Source of the DNA: JAVBMP01 sp031552195
GTDB taxonomy: Bacteria; Desulfobacterota; Desulfovibrionia; Desulfovibrionales; Desulfovibrionaceae
Direction of reading: 5' to 3'
DNA: 64,000 nucleotides
NCBI GenBank assembly: GCA_031552195.1
Contig: JAVBMT010000023.1
Location: 123,354 to 187,353 of the forward strand
Shown here: positions 44,344-52,831 of the stretch, piece after piece
How positions within the stretch are numbered: the first letter of the stretch is position 1
Layout: each line of letters opens with the position of its first letter
Notes under the pieces: generated by a model
Databases searched by the model: none
What the model saw: the letters and a program-made list of their open reading frames with translations, nothing else
Told to the model about the DNA's origin: nothing
Position numbers and translations under genes: made by a program

Positions 44344-45252
44344 ATGACGTTTGAAGCATTCTGCAGGAAATACTATCTCTGGTGCCTGTTGCCCGTAATT
44401 ATGCTGGCGGCGGCATATTCCACCATTTTTCCACGCATGGTAAACGACTGGCTGAATGACCCCAATTATTCGCACGGGCTTCTGGTGCCGGTCATTTCAG
44501 GCTGGTTCGTCTACATTTCGTGGCCTGAGCTGAAAAAGGCCCCCGTCGCTCCTTCATGGCTGGGTTTGTTTTTTATAGCGTTCGGCCTGCTGCTGCTTTG
44601 GGGCGGTCTCTCCGTCGCGGAGCTGTATACAAGCCGTTCCTCCTTTATTTTCATCCTGACCGGAGCGATCATGCTGCTTTGCGGCACGGCCGTCGTCCGT
44701 CTGCTGGCCTTGCCTCTTATATTTCTTTTCTTTATGATTCCACTGCCTTATACTGTATACGACACATTGGCCCTGCCCCTGAAAGCCCTGGTCAGCCAAA
44801 TGGCCACCGGAGGCCTGAAACTGTTCGGTTTTGCCGTGATACGCGAAGGCAACATCATAATGCTGCCCAATATAAGCCTTGAAGTTGTAGACGCGTGCAG
44901 CGGCTTGCGTTCCCTGGTCAGCCTCATCGCTTTGGGAACGGCCTACGCTTTTATTTTCCTGAAAGGCAAGCTGCGCCGTTTTCTGCTGATAGCCGCCACG
45001 ATTCCGATAGCGGTTCTGGCTAACGCCCTGCGCGTGTTCATAACCGGAGTTCTGGCGCGTTTTATCGGAGCCGCGGCCGCTGAAGGATTTTTTCATGAAT
45101 TCGCTGGGCTGGCGGTTTTTGTAACCGCTTTGACCCTGACTATCCTGCTTGGCGCGCTGCTTGCGAAAATGCCCATAGGCCCGATGCCGAAGCGAACGAA
45201 GAACGCGGATCAAACAACGTCTGACCAAAATGGAGACCGCGATGCGTCGTAG
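44344..45252 (+). CDS. xrtA: Exosortase (XrtA/EpsH family)
   Basis: A 302-residue inner membrane transpeptidase-like protease with about eight transmembrane helices. It shows the exosortase fingerprint NDPNYSHGLLVPVIS (about 37-51) and the catalytic triad: Cys185 in VDACSGLRS, Arg230 in ANALRVF and His251 in FFHEFAG. Exosortases cut proteins carrying a C-terminal PEP-CTERM-type signal and are thought to attach them to a glycan or lipid. Unlike many fused XrtA proteins, EpsI is separate here. AAGGAGAT gives a strong ribosome binding site. The sub-type (XrtA or another) is inferred from the neighbouring PrsK, PrsR and PrsT. Confidence 0.93.
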   Translation: MTFEAFCRKYYLWCLLPVIMLAAAYSTIFPRMVNDWLNDPNYSHGLLVPVISGWFVYISWPELKKAPVAPSWLGLFFIAFGLLLLWGGLSVAELYTSRSSFIFILTGAIMLLCGTAVVRLLALPLIFLFFMIPLPYTVYDTLALPLKALVSQMATGGLKLFGFAVIREGNIIMLPNISLEVVDACSGLRSLVSLIALGTAYAFIFLKGKLRRFLLIAATIPIAVLANALRVFITGVLARFIGAAAAEGFFHEFAGLAVFVTALTLTILLGALLAKMPIGPMPKRTKNADQTTSDQNGDRDAS

Positions 45253-45868
45253 CGCCTATATCGTTCTTATCACCCTGCTCGGGCTGGCGATTTTCATCGC
45301 CTGCCAGCCGCGCGAACTTATCGCGCCCGAAGCCAGAAAGCTTGAAAATTTTCCGTCAAACCTCGGTTCGTGGCGCATGAGCGGGAACTCCATCTTTGAC
45401 GCTCCAACCCTTAAAGTGCTGCGCCCGTCCGATTATCTGATGCGCTCTTACGTCAATGCCGAAGGGGTGAATCTTGGCCTGTACATAGGCTACCACAGCG
45501 GCGGCCCGGAATCCGGCCCAATTCATTCACCGCGAAACTGCCTGCCCGGTTCCGGCTGGGGGCTGATTTCAACCAAGGAAATGCAGTTGCCGGTGGAGCA
45601 GGAAATCATAAACCTTAATCGCACGGTCTATGCCAAAGACGGGCAGGAACTTATTTTCTATTACTGGTATCAGATGCGCGACAAAAGCATCAGCAGCGAC
45701 CTGAGCATGAAACTGGCCGAGTTGACCGGTGTTCTGCTGGATCACCGCAAAGACGTAAGTTTTATACGGATCAGCCTCCCCAATGCCCTGAATGAACGGG
45801 CAGACGGCGTGCTGCTCGATTTTTTAAGGTACGCCATGCCTGTGATACATGAATTTTTACCCCGTTGA
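45242..45868 (+). CDS. epsI: EpsI family protein, exosortase partner
   Basis: A 208-residue exported or membrane-anchored protein. I chose ATG 45242 because GGAG at 45232-45235 suits it and the N-terminal helix (AYIVLITLLGLAIFIACQ) then begins correctly; the ATG at 45230 would contain that site. The EpsI domain is diagnosed by YIGYHSGGPESGPIHSPRNC and CLPGSGW (about 100-106), followed by a beta-rich C-terminus. EpsI is nearly always next to or fused with the exosortase; its biochemical role is not settled. It overlaps the exosortase stop by 11 bp. Confidence 0.92.
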   Translation: MRRSAYIVLITLLGLAIFIACQPRELIAPEARKLENFPSNLGSWRMSGNSIFDAPTLKVLRPSDYLMRSYVNAEGVNLGLYIGYHSGGPESGPIHSPRNCLPGSGWGLISTKEMQLPVEQEIINLNRTVYAKDGQELIFYYWYQMRDKSISSDLSMKLAELTGVLLDHRKDVSFIRISLPNALNERADGVLLDFLRYAMPVIHEFLPR

Positions 45869-45973
45869 CGACAAGGCGGCCTGGGCGGAAGTGACGCCAG
45901 CTGGCCGTCTTATCGGGGGCGATTGCCGGCTTTGAAGCCAGCCGCGGGTCAGCCTTCTTTAAAAAAGGCGAAA

Positions 45974-46004
45974 AGCGGATTTCATCGTATGCGTTAAATC
46001 CGCT
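45974..46004. repeat. 9-bp perfect inverted repeat in front of prsK
   Basis: AGCGGATTT (45974-45982) and AAATCCGCT (45996-46004) flank 13 bases in the 246-bp gap between epsI and prsK. No T-run follows, so a regulator site or message-stabilising loop is as likely as a terminator. Confidence 0.45.
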
Positions 46005-46114
46005 AAGCTTGAACTGAAAACAAGCCGCGCCGCTCGCTTGCGAATGTTTGATACGCGACAGCCAGGGTGTTTCAGGCGATGAAACGCCATAAACATTAAA
46101 CCACAGAGGATAAC

Positions 46115-48226
46115 ATGCTGCAGACTGTTATCGCAGCCTTCTGCATCTTTCTGTTTTTCGGGTACATGCTTTCACTGTGGCGGCTGCATGAACGTGAAAA
46201 CGTTCCACCGTTGTTGCCGGCCATAGCCGCCACCATGCTGATGCTCGTCGTGGAAATATTTATCGCGCACCAGCGTTTTCCGCTGGTTTACGCCGGAAAG
46301 CTGCTGCTTTTAAGCCAGGCCTTGATCTGTCCGGCCTGGTTTTTGTTCAGCATTTCTTACGGCCGCGCCGTTAAAAATCAGTTTAAAGGAAAACTGGTCA
46401 AAATCCTTTTCATTGTTTCCTGCCTTCCTTTGGCCGCCGCCTTTATCCTTCCGCCTTCCACTTTCTATTATCAGACGGACTTCTACCTTGAACCCGTACT
46501 GTTTCTGGAACCGCATGCCTTTTTCTTTTACCTCACCCTCGTGCTGGGGTTGATGATTTCCATAGGCAACCTTGAAAGCACGCTGCGCGAATGCAAACAC
46601 AGCGACCGCTGGCGCATCAAGATGGCCATTCTCGGCAGCGGAACCATCATTACGTCTCTAATCCTGTTTTACGGCCAGGCCCTGCTCTTCAAATCAATGA
46701 ACATGCTGTATGTTCCGTTGCGCAACATGGGCGTTGTTTTCGGCCTCATGCTGCTCATGTTCGCCGAAAGGCACAGAGGCAGCGGCCGGGTGACGATTTC
46801 GCGCAAGGTGGCCTTCAGTTCCGTCGCCGTATTGCTTGCCGGGCTGTATATGATCGGCATGGGCCTGTTCCGCGAGGGCGTGCGCATTTTCGGCGACGCT
46901 TTTGAATATTATATCTGGACGTCTGTCCTTTTTATGACCGTTCTGGGCGGGCTGCTTCTGCTGCTTTCAGATTCTTTGCGCCGGAAAGTTTCCATCTGGA
47001 TCCAGCGCAACCTGTATAACGAAAAATATGATTATAAGAACCAATGGCTGAAATTCAGCGGGCGCCTTTCCAAGGCCTCGGATACCGAAAGCCTTATTTT
47101 AGCTGTGCTTAAAGGTTTTTGCGAAACGTTCGGCCTGGTGAACGCGGCTTTTGTGCCTATTTCCGGCGACGTTGAAGGAAGCCACGCCAAAGGCATTTTT
47201 TATGAAATGCCGGATCCCTCGGAGAGCAATATTGACATCCGTGATTTCGCAGCCTTGCAGAACCGTTCCGGAACCCCGGAAAACTTGCAGCAGCTCCTTC
47301 CGGACATTCCTTTCAAAGTCAGCACCTATCTTATCGGCGTGAACGTCAGCCTCATCATGGCGGTACGCGCCGCTGACGAGCCGGAGGGCGTCATCCTCAT
47401 GGGCAAGCCCATGGACGAATCGGAAAAATATACCGTTGAAGATTATGAGCTTATGGAGGCGATGGGGAGCCAGCTCGGGCTGTGCATACGCAGTTTCCGC
47501 CTGGGCGACGAACTTTCACAGGCCAAAGAGATGGAAGCCTTCAACAAGCTCAGCGCATTCGTCATGCACGACCTGAAAAACCAGGTTTACGCCCTCTCAT
47601 TGCTTACGGAAAACGCCCAGCGCTTTATCGCCGACCCGGAATTCCAGCAGGACATGCTTGAAACACTGGGCAACACTGTGGCGAATATGCGTATTTTAGT
47701 CACCCAGCTTACGCAGCTTCCCCAGCCGGCCAGCCTTCGCCTTAACCCGGCTGATCTCCATGAACTGGCCGCAAAGGCCCGCGCCATGGTGCCTGGAGCC
47801 AACGTCGAGATACAAGGCCCGCACATGGCGGTTAACGTTGACACCGAACAAATCCTGAAAGTTTTCACCAACCTGTACCTGAACGCGGTGGAAGCCGGCG
47901 GGGAAAGGCTGATCGAGGTTGAAATACGCGACGACGGCGGCCCCTCTTTCATTTGCCGTGACCACGCCGGAGGCATAGCGGAGCAAGCCCTGAAAAAAGG
48001 CCTGTTCAAGCCGTTCAATACGACAAAACAGCACGGCATGGGCATAGGGCTTTATCACTGCCAGCGCATAGTTGAAGCCCACGGCGGAAAAATGAACGTT
48101 GAAAACAACCCGCCCGAAGGTTGCACCTTTATCGTCTCGCTGCCTGCGGCGTCCTCCCATGAAGCGAACGCCCCAATTGCGACGGATGGAGAAAACGCGG
48201 ATTGCTCCGCCGACAACCCTGGATGA
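46115..48226 (+). CDS. prsK: PrsK, XrtA-system histidine kinase
   Basis: A 703-residue membrane sensor kinase. The N-terminal ~300 residues hold eight or so transmembrane helices (MLQTVIAAFCIFLFFGYMLS at the start), followed by a GAF-like domain (about 325-470). The dimerisation box FVMHDLKNQVYALSLL has the phospho-accepting His485. The ATPase region shows the N box (NLYLNAVEAGG), CRDHAGGI in place of the usual DNGPGI, and HGMGIGLYHCQRIVEAHGGK. The architecture matches PrsK (TIGR02916), the kinase partner of PrsR. The gene ends in overlap with prsR (ATGA). Confidence 0.93.
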   Translation: MLQTVIAAFCIFLFFGYMLSLWRLHERENVPPLLPAIAATMLMLVVEIFIAHQRFPLVYAGKLLLLSQALICPAWFLFSISYGRAVKNQFKGKLVKILFIVSCLPLAAAFILPPSTFYYQTDFYLEPVLFLEPHAFFFYLTLVLGLMISIGNLESTLRECKHSDRWRIKMAILGSGTIITSLILFYGQALLFKSMNMLYVPLRNMGVVFGLMLLMFAERHRGSGRVTISRKVAFSSVAVLLAGLYMIGMGLFREGVRIFGDAFEYYIWTSVLFMTVLGGLLLLLSDSLRRKVSIWIQRNLYNEKYDYKNQWLKFSGRLSKASDTESLILAVLKGFCETFGLVNAAFVPISGDVEGSHAKGIFYEMPDPSESNIDIRDFAALQNRSGTPENLQQLLPDIPFKVSTYLIGVNVSLIMAVRAADEPEGVILMGKPMDESEKYTVEDYELMEAMGSQLGLCIRSFRLGDELSQAKEMEAFNKLSAFVMHDLKNQVYALSLLTENAQRFIADPEFQQDMLETLGNTVANMRILVTQLTQLPQPASLRLNPADLHELAAKARAMVPGANVEIQGPHMAVNVDTEQILKVFTNLYLNAVEAGGERLIEVEIRDDGGPSFICRDHAGGIAEQALKKGLFKPFNTTKQHGMGIGLYHCQRIVEAHGGKMNVENNPPEGCTFIVSLPAASSHEANAPIATDGENADCSADNPG

Positions 48227-49635
48227 TCCGCATGGAAAACAGCATGGAAAAGCGCCTTTTGCTTGTTGAAGATAACGATGAAGTACGCCGCCAGTTGCGC
48301 TGGGGGTTCTCTGACGAAGGTTATACGGTGCTGCAGGCGGGCAGCGTTGATGAAGCCCTGGCCTTGCAGCGCAAAGAGAAACCGCAGGTCATCACCCTTG
48401 ACCTCGGCTTGCCGCCAGACGCGGAAGGCTGCTCGGAAGGCTTCCGGGGCTTGCAGGAGCTGCTGGCCGCTGACCCGCAAGCCCGTGTGGTGGTGGTGAC
48501 AGGCCACCATGACATCGACAACGCCCTGCGCTGCATAAATAACGGCGCTTATGATTTCTGCCGCAAGCCGGCCAATCTTGAAGAACTTAAAATCATCGTC
48601 CGCCGGGCCTTCTTTCATTACGGGCTCCTCGGAGAAGCCAAAAGCGCGCCCAAACCGGCCGTCCAAAAGAAAAAACACGGCATTATCTGTCAATGCAAGC
48701 CCATGACTGATTTGCTGGAACGGGTGAGCAAGGTGGCGTCTTCAGACGCGCCGGTGCTGATAAGCGGAGAATCAGGAACCGGCAAGGAACTGGTGGCCCA
48801 GGCCATACACAACCTGAGCGGACGCGCGGACGGCCCCATCGTTACGATCAATTGCGGGGCCATTCCGGAGCATCTTCTGGAATCGGAATTTTTCGGGCAC
48901 GAGAAAGGCGCTTTTACCGGAGCCACCCAAAGAGTCTTGGGCAAAGTCGAATATGCCGACAAAGGCTCGCTGTTTCTAGATGAAATCGGCGAACTTCCTT
49001 TGCCGATGCAGGTAAAGCTGCTGCGTTTCCTGCAGGAAATGGTCATCCAGAGGGTAGGCGGGCGGCAGGACATTTCGGTTAACGTGCGCATTATCGCGGC
49101 CACCAATCGCAACCTTCCGGCCTGCATAAAAGAAGGCTCCTTCCGCGAAGACCTCTATTACCGCATAGGTGTGGTCAACCTTGCACTGCCCCCTCTACGC
49201 GCGCGTGAAGAAGACATTATGCTCCTGGCGCGCCACTTCATCCAGAGACATGAGCAGGCGGACGGCCTGGCCGGAAAAATAACGGGGTTCACTCCGGAAG
49301 CCGAAGTGGCGATGCGGACCTATAACTGGCCCGGCAACGTGCGCGAGCTGGAAAACAAGGTGCGCCGCGCGATGATATTCGCCGGGAGCGGACAGATCAG
49401 CCTGGAAGATATGGAACTTGAAGAGTGTGAGGAAAGCGCCGCGCACTCGGGCGCACGGAGGGGAGAAAACCTTGAGGGCATGACCCTGCGCGACGCGCGA
49501 AACAATGTGGAGCGCGAAATGATCGTCTCCGCCATGGAACGCTATGCCGGAAACATAGCTCAAGCGGCGCAAGCCCTCGGCATCAGCCGCCCCACCTTTT
49601 ATGATCTGCTTAAAAAGCACCAGATTGACATCTAG
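48223..49635 (+). CDS. prsR: PrsR, sigma-54-dependent response regulator
   Basis: A 470-residue NtrC-type activator. The receiver domain (about 8-125) carries the phospho-acceptor Asp60 (VITLDLGLP). The AAA+ domain (about 150-390) has Walker A GESGTGKE (about 182), the sigma-54 contact loop GAFTGA (about 229) and SLFLDEIGELP. The C-terminal Fis-type helix-turn-helix reads AQAAQALGISRPTFYDLLKK. It should activate RpoN promoters of exosortase substrate genes in response to PrsK. The ATG at 48223 overlaps the prsK stop; a start at 48244 (MEKRLLLVEDND) is also possible. Confidence 0.94.
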   Translation: MIRMENSMEKRLLLVEDNDEVRRQLRWGFSDEGYTVLQAGSVDEALALQRKEKPQVITLDLGLPPDAEGCSEGFRGLQELLAADPQARVVVVTGHHDIDNALRCINNGAYDFCRKPANLEELKIIVRRAFFHYGLLGEAKSAPKPAVQKKKHGIICQCKPMTDLLERVSKVASSDAPVLISGESGTGKELVAQAIHNLSGRADGPIVTINCGAIPEHLLESEFFGHEKGAFTGATQRVLGKVEYADKGSLFLDEIGELPLPMQVKLLRFLQEMVIQRVGGRQDISVNVRIIAATNRNLPACIKEGSFREDLYYRIGVVNLALPPLRAREEDIMLLARHFIQRHEQADGLAGKITGFTPEAEVAMRTYNWPGNVRELENKVRRAMIFAGSGQISLEDMELEECEESAAHSGARRGENLEGMTLRDARNNVEREMIVSAMERYAGNIAQAAQALGISRPTFYDLLKKHQIDI

Positions 49636-49660
49636 GTGCGCCTAACTAGCTTAAATAACT

Positions 49661-49706
49661 AAAAATACGAGCCTGCTGGACGCACCCCGCGCGGCCAGCA
49701 GGCTCG
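49661..49706 (-). terminator. Terminator between convergent prsR and pseudouridine synthase genes
   Basis: A perfect 12-bp stem (CGAGCCTGCTGG at 49668-49679, complement at 49695-49706) with a 15-base loop. The A-run at 49661-49665 becomes a U-run on the minus strand, so it ends the minus-strand gene. It may also slow transcription from prsR. Confidence 0.75.
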
Positions 49707-49724
49707 TCTCATGTCTGAAGCGAT

Positions 49725-50645
49725 TTACCATCCTGATGGACATTCCGCGTAAAAACCCGGCATTTCAACGGCTTCATTGTGCAGGTACATACGCTCAAAA
49801 ACTCCGGCCTCAGCCTTATTTCCGTATAAAAAATCCCCTGCTATGGGAAAACCGGCAAAGGCCAGGTGCGCCCGGATCTGATGCCTGGCCCCGCGCCAGA
49901 TTACGGCTTTGGCCAATGTGCATTCCCCGTTCCAGACACCGGCGGGGAAAATATGCGCCCGCACAGGCGAAATTTCCGTAAAACGCAATGGATCAGACGC
50001 GGCTTCCGGCCTCGCCAACGTCTTGCCCCGGTTCGCCATTTCAAGAATTTCCTTGGCTGTGAAGGCCTGGTCAAGCCTCCCGAGAACCACGGCGGAATAG
50101 GTTTTTTTGACTTTTCCGGCCTGCTCCAGCCGGCGGAATTCAACTTGCCCGCCCTGCCCGAAGGCGTAGACGACAAGCCCGGAAGTCGCGGCATCCAGGC
50201 GGTTGCAAGATACCGGAGGGGGCGGCAGCGGCCCGTTCGGGCGGAAAGTTCGCCACAAATCCGGCCAGGCGGAAACTACAAAAGCATCCAGGCTTTCTCG
50301 CGGGCTTCCGCTGATGGCCGCGCTGGCCAGCCCCTGCGGTTTATAAACGGCAAGGTGGCGTTCGGAAGCCGCCACGATGCGGCAGGATGAAAAATCAGGA
50401 AGGAAAACCGCCCCTTCCCCACCTCTCGCGCCTTCCGCGCCGGAGTGGGCCACGTTGATCAGGTCGCCGGCCGACAGAATAAAACCGGACGGACGGGTTC
50501 GTCCATTGACTTTTATTACGCACCAGTCCCAAAGCCGACGCCTGGCCCTCAGCCCAAGTTCGGGAAAAATAAAGGCCAAACAGGCGTCAAGGCGCATGCC
50601 GCGCTGCTCCGCGCTGACCAGATGTTCCTTTATGATATCGGACAT
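49725..50645 (-). CDS. RluA-family pseudouridine synthase
   Basis: A 306-residue RNA pseudouridine synthase. I chose the ATG at 50645 (MSDIIKEHLVSAEQRG); a start at 50705 would add 20 residues with no domain. An S4-like RNA-binding domain covers about 12-70 (GMRLDACLAFIFPELGLRAR). The catalytic domain has NRLDAATSGL, whose Asp is the universal catalytic residue, and RGARHQIRAHLAFAGFPIAG (about 255-275), typical of the RluA/RluC/RluD group. The target RNA position is not certain. A 12-bp terminator lies just after the stop. Confidence 0.9.
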   Translation of the reverse strand: MSDIIKEHLVSAEQRGMRLDACLAFIFPELGLRARRRLWDWCVIKVNGRTRPSGFILSAGDLINVAHSGAEGARGGEGAVFLPDFSSCRIVAASERHLAVYKPQGLASAAISGSPRESLDAFVVSAWPDLWRTFRPNGPLPPPPVSCNRLDAATSGLVVYAFGQGGQVEFRRLEQAGKVKKTYSAVVLGRLDQAFTAKEILEMANRGKTLARPEAASDPLRFTEISPVRAHIFPAGVWNGECTLAKAVIWRGARHQIRAHLAFAGFPIAGDFLYGNKAEAGVFERMYLHNEAVEMPGFYAECPSGW

Positions 50646-51014
50646 GGCCGCAATATATGTTTCCGCGGCGCATGGGGCAATGAAAAAATTAGCGTACGCC
50701 CGCAAGCGAGCAGCGCGGCGTGCCTTTAGTACAAGCCGCTTCTGGCTTGTACATGGCCGGATAAAATATAACCTTCTGCATCCAAAACCGATTCTTGCAG
50801 AGATATTTTAACGTTAAAACGCTCTAAGGAAAAAAACTCTTGCGCCAATTGACATTTTTGTATTTTGCTATAAAACTTTTTCCCTTGAGGGTTGGCCTTG
50901 ACGCCTGACGCAAATGTTTTCAGGCGGAAATATTTTGTTTTAATATAGCTCGCCCGGAACAAAAACAAAAGCATTCCAACAAGATACCTTGTTTTATTTT
51001 TAAGGAGAATCAAC
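50646..51014. other. 369-bp divergent intergenic region
   Basis: The region between the pseudouridine synthase (minus) and the PxxKW gene (plus) is AT-rich toward the right. It holds a 9-bp inverted repeat (listed separately) and a TTGACG (50898 area) without a convincing -10 at the right distance. The last bases give AAGGAG before the PxxKW start. No ORF or RNA gene seen. Confidence 0.55.
50729..50752. promoter_or_regulatory. Palindrome in the divergent control region
   Basis: GTACAAGCC (50729-50737) and GGCTTGTAC (50744-50752) are perfect inverted 9-bp arms with a 6-base centre. Its position between two divergent genes suits an operator for one or both; a small RNA hairpin is the alternative. 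Confidence 0.4.
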
Positions 51015-51299
51015 ATGAGCGCGAAAGAAATAAGAACTTTTGAAGGCGCTACCGCCACAGCCGAAGGCATGCTTTATAAAGGCATAACTTGCTTGCCCAT
51101 AGTGGAAAAATGCGACGGCTGCGAACGCCACGGCTCCTTTGAAGGCAAAGATTACTGTTTCAGCTACCAGAATCCGGCCAGCAAGTGGACTTTGGGCCGC
51201 TGTAATCTTGCTACCCACGTGAAAACAGCGGTGCAGGCCCAAGCCAAGGTTAACCCCCTCAAGGCCTCCAAGCGCGCTTCCAAGGGCGGCAAAAAATAA
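51015..51299 (+). CDS. PxxKW family cysteine-rich protein
   Basis: A 94-residue protein with five Cys residues: ITC, EKC, DGC, DYC and GRC, and the motif NPASKW that gives the family its name. The spacing (C-x9-C-x2-C in the centre, then two later Cys) suggests metal or Fe-S binding, which is inference. The C-terminal 20 residues are Lys-rich (KASKRASKGGKK) and probably flexible. AAGGAG supports the start. It has its own terminator, so it is monocistronic. Members are known to me mainly from sulfate-reducing deltaproteobacteria; function unknown. Confidence 0.88.
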   Translation: MSAKEIRTFEGATATAEGMLYKGITCLPIVEKCDGCERHGSFEGKDYCFSYQNPASKWTLGRCNLATHVKTAVQAQAKVNPLKASKRASKGGKK

Positions 51300-51320
51300 T
51301 TTACCCCACTTTTCTTTTTT

Positions 51321-51363
51321 AAGGGCGACAGGCTTGCGCGGTCTGTTGCCCTTTGTTATTTTT
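51321..51363 (+). terminator. Rho-independent terminator after the PxxKW gene
   Basis: AAGGGCGACAG (51321-51331) pairs with CTGTTGCCCTT (51343-51353), with one G-U pair, followed by TGTTATTTTT. This is a convincing terminator. Confidence 0.8.
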
Positions 51364-51419
51364 CGCCTATCGTATCGATTTTCGGAATGATTCAATAATC
51401 TAACCGGTGGACTGAGCGC

Positions 51420-52640
51420 ATGACTGAAAAAATTTCCACGTTTCTTGAAGCCAACAAAGGCTATATTGTCGAGTTGCAGCGTGAAATGACCAGCCGCCCG
51501 GCAATAGGCCCGGATAACGGCGGGCAGGGCGAAGGCGAAAAAACGACCTACCTGGAAACAGAACTGAAAAAACTGGGCTGTACGAACATTCAGCATATAG
51601 ACGCCCCCGACCCGCGCGTGCCTTCCGGACAAAGGCCGAACGTCGCGGCGCGCTTTCCGGGAAAGAGTGAAAAAACGCTGTGGGTGATCGGCCACACGGA
51701 CGTGGTTCCCCCGGGCGACCCGGCCCTTTGGGACGGCGATCCTTACACCCTGCGCGAAGAAGGAGACGTTATCATCGGGCGCGGGGTGGAAGACAACCAG
51801 CAGGCCATCGCCAGCGCCATGCTGGCCGCCAAGGCCGTCAAAGAACTTGGCCTGCCCATTAATTACAGTCTTGGCGTAATGCTGGCGGCGGACGAGGAAA
51901 CGCACAGCTTCTACGGGCTGGAACATATCGTTTCGGTCCGGCCCGACCTTTTGCGCCCGGAAGACCTTATTCTCATTCCGGACAGCGGCGACGCCAAGGG
52001 CGAAACCATTGAAATCGCGGAAAAGGGCAACCTGGCCCTGAAATTTACGGTTTACGGCCGCCAATGCCACGCTTCCACCCCCGGCAACGGCATCAACAGC
52101 CTGGTTGCCGCTTCAGCCTGCGTGCTGGCCCTGGATAAGCTCTATCAGATGTTTCCGCAGAAAAACGCCACGTTCGCGCCGGATCATTGCACCTTCGTAC
52201 CTTCGAAAAAAGAGGCCAACGTCGAAAACATCAACACGGTTCCCGGGCGTGACGTTTTTTATATGGACAGCCGCATACTGCCGGGAGTTTCACTTGACGA
52301 GGTCATCGCCGCAGCGACCGCCCTGGCTCAAGAGGCGGCCGCCGCGTATGGAGCCGCCGTTGAAGTTGAAGTCGTGCATAGAGAAAACCCGGCTCCGGCC
52401 ACTTCCGCCGAAGCCCCGGTTGTGCTGGCCCTGAAGAAATCGCTCAAAAAACTGCGTAATCTTGAAGCTGTAACGGTCGGCATCGGCGGCCTTACGGTGG
52501 CCGCCATTTTACGAAGACGAAACATTCCCGCCGTGGTTTGGGGCACCCTGTTCAAAAACCCGCACACGCCTAATGAAAGGGCCAGTGTAAATAACGCCGT
52601 GGCTGACGCGGCTGTTATTCTCGATATGCTCATTTCCTGA
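51420..52640 (+). CDS. M20 family metallopeptidase (ArgE/DapE/dipeptidase-like)
   Basis: A 406-residue zinc-dependent amidohydrolase. The first metal ligand His lies in IGHTDVVPPGD (about 83-93), the bridging Asp in GRGVEDNQQA (about 121-130), and the catalytic base and ligand in AADEETHSFYG (about 155-165). The dimerisation lid domain covers about 190-305 and the last ligand His is in NPHTPNERA near 380. It may cut dipeptides or N-acyl amino acids; the exact substrate is not predicted. A strong hairpin directly follows its stop. An MFS transporter gene follows, separately promoted, which could import its substrate. Confidence 0.9.
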   Translation: MTEKISTFLEANKGYIVELQREMTSRPAIGPDNGGQGEGEKTTYLETELKKLGCTNIQHIDAPDPRVPSGQRPNVAARFPGKSEKTLWVIGHTDVVPPGDPALWDGDPYTLREEGDVIIGRGVEDNQQAIASAMLAAKAVKELGLPINYSLGVMLAADEETHSFYGLEHIVSVRPDLLRPEDLILIPDSGDAKGETIEIAEKGNLALKFTVYGRQCHASTPGNGINSLVAASACVLALDKLYQMFPQKNATFAPDHCTFVPSKKEANVENINTVPGRDVFYMDSRILPGVSLDEVIAAATALAQEAAAAYGAAVEVEVVHRENPAPATSAEAPVVLALKKSLKKLRNLEAVTVGIGGLTVAAILRRRNIPAVVWGTLFKNPHTPNERASVNNAVADAAVILDMLIS

Positions 52641-52642
52641 AA

Positions 52643-52698
52643 AAACGCATTATTGACGCCAGGCCGCAATAGACAGCCCTGGCGTCAATAATGCGTTT
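52643..52698 (+). terminator. Very long perfect hairpin after the M20 gene
   Basis: A perfect 21-bp stem (52643-52663 with 52678-52698) encloses a 14-base loop and begins two bases after the stop codon. The flanking ends are AAA and TTT, with no longer U-run, so it could be a strong if unusual terminator or an mRNA end protector. Both strands give the same fold. Confidence 0.6.
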
Positions 52699-52702
52699 CG
52701 CG

Positions 52703-52731
52703 TTGACATCATCCGTCAATCTTATTAAATA
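52703..52731 (+). promoter_or_regulatory. Consensus promoter upstream of the MFS gene
   Basis: TTGACA (52703-52708) and TAAATA (52726-52731) are 17 bp apart, immediately after the long hairpin. It would give a leader of about 245 bases. Within that leader, CTGGAAA...TTTTGCG (52784-52800) has the GG-to-GC spacing of a sigma-54 promoter, but only a partial match. Confidence 0.5.
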
Positions 52732-52831
52732 CATAATTAGTTAACAGCGGCCTTGCGCTATGGATAATGACCAGGGGATGCCACTGGAAAAAGTTTTGCG
52801 CCAAAGACAAGGAAAACGGCCTTTTTGCGAA

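Noticed and set aside
44344..45868. Split exosortase-EpsI as a frameshifted fusion
   Set aside because: The epsI start has its own ribosome binding site and a proper N-terminal helix, and separate adjacent genes are a known arrangement, so this looks natural rather than broken.
20129..49635. PEP-CTERM substrate gene inside the exosortase locus
   Set aside because: No ORF of either strand ends with a PEP-type motif, a hydrophobic helix and a basic tail.
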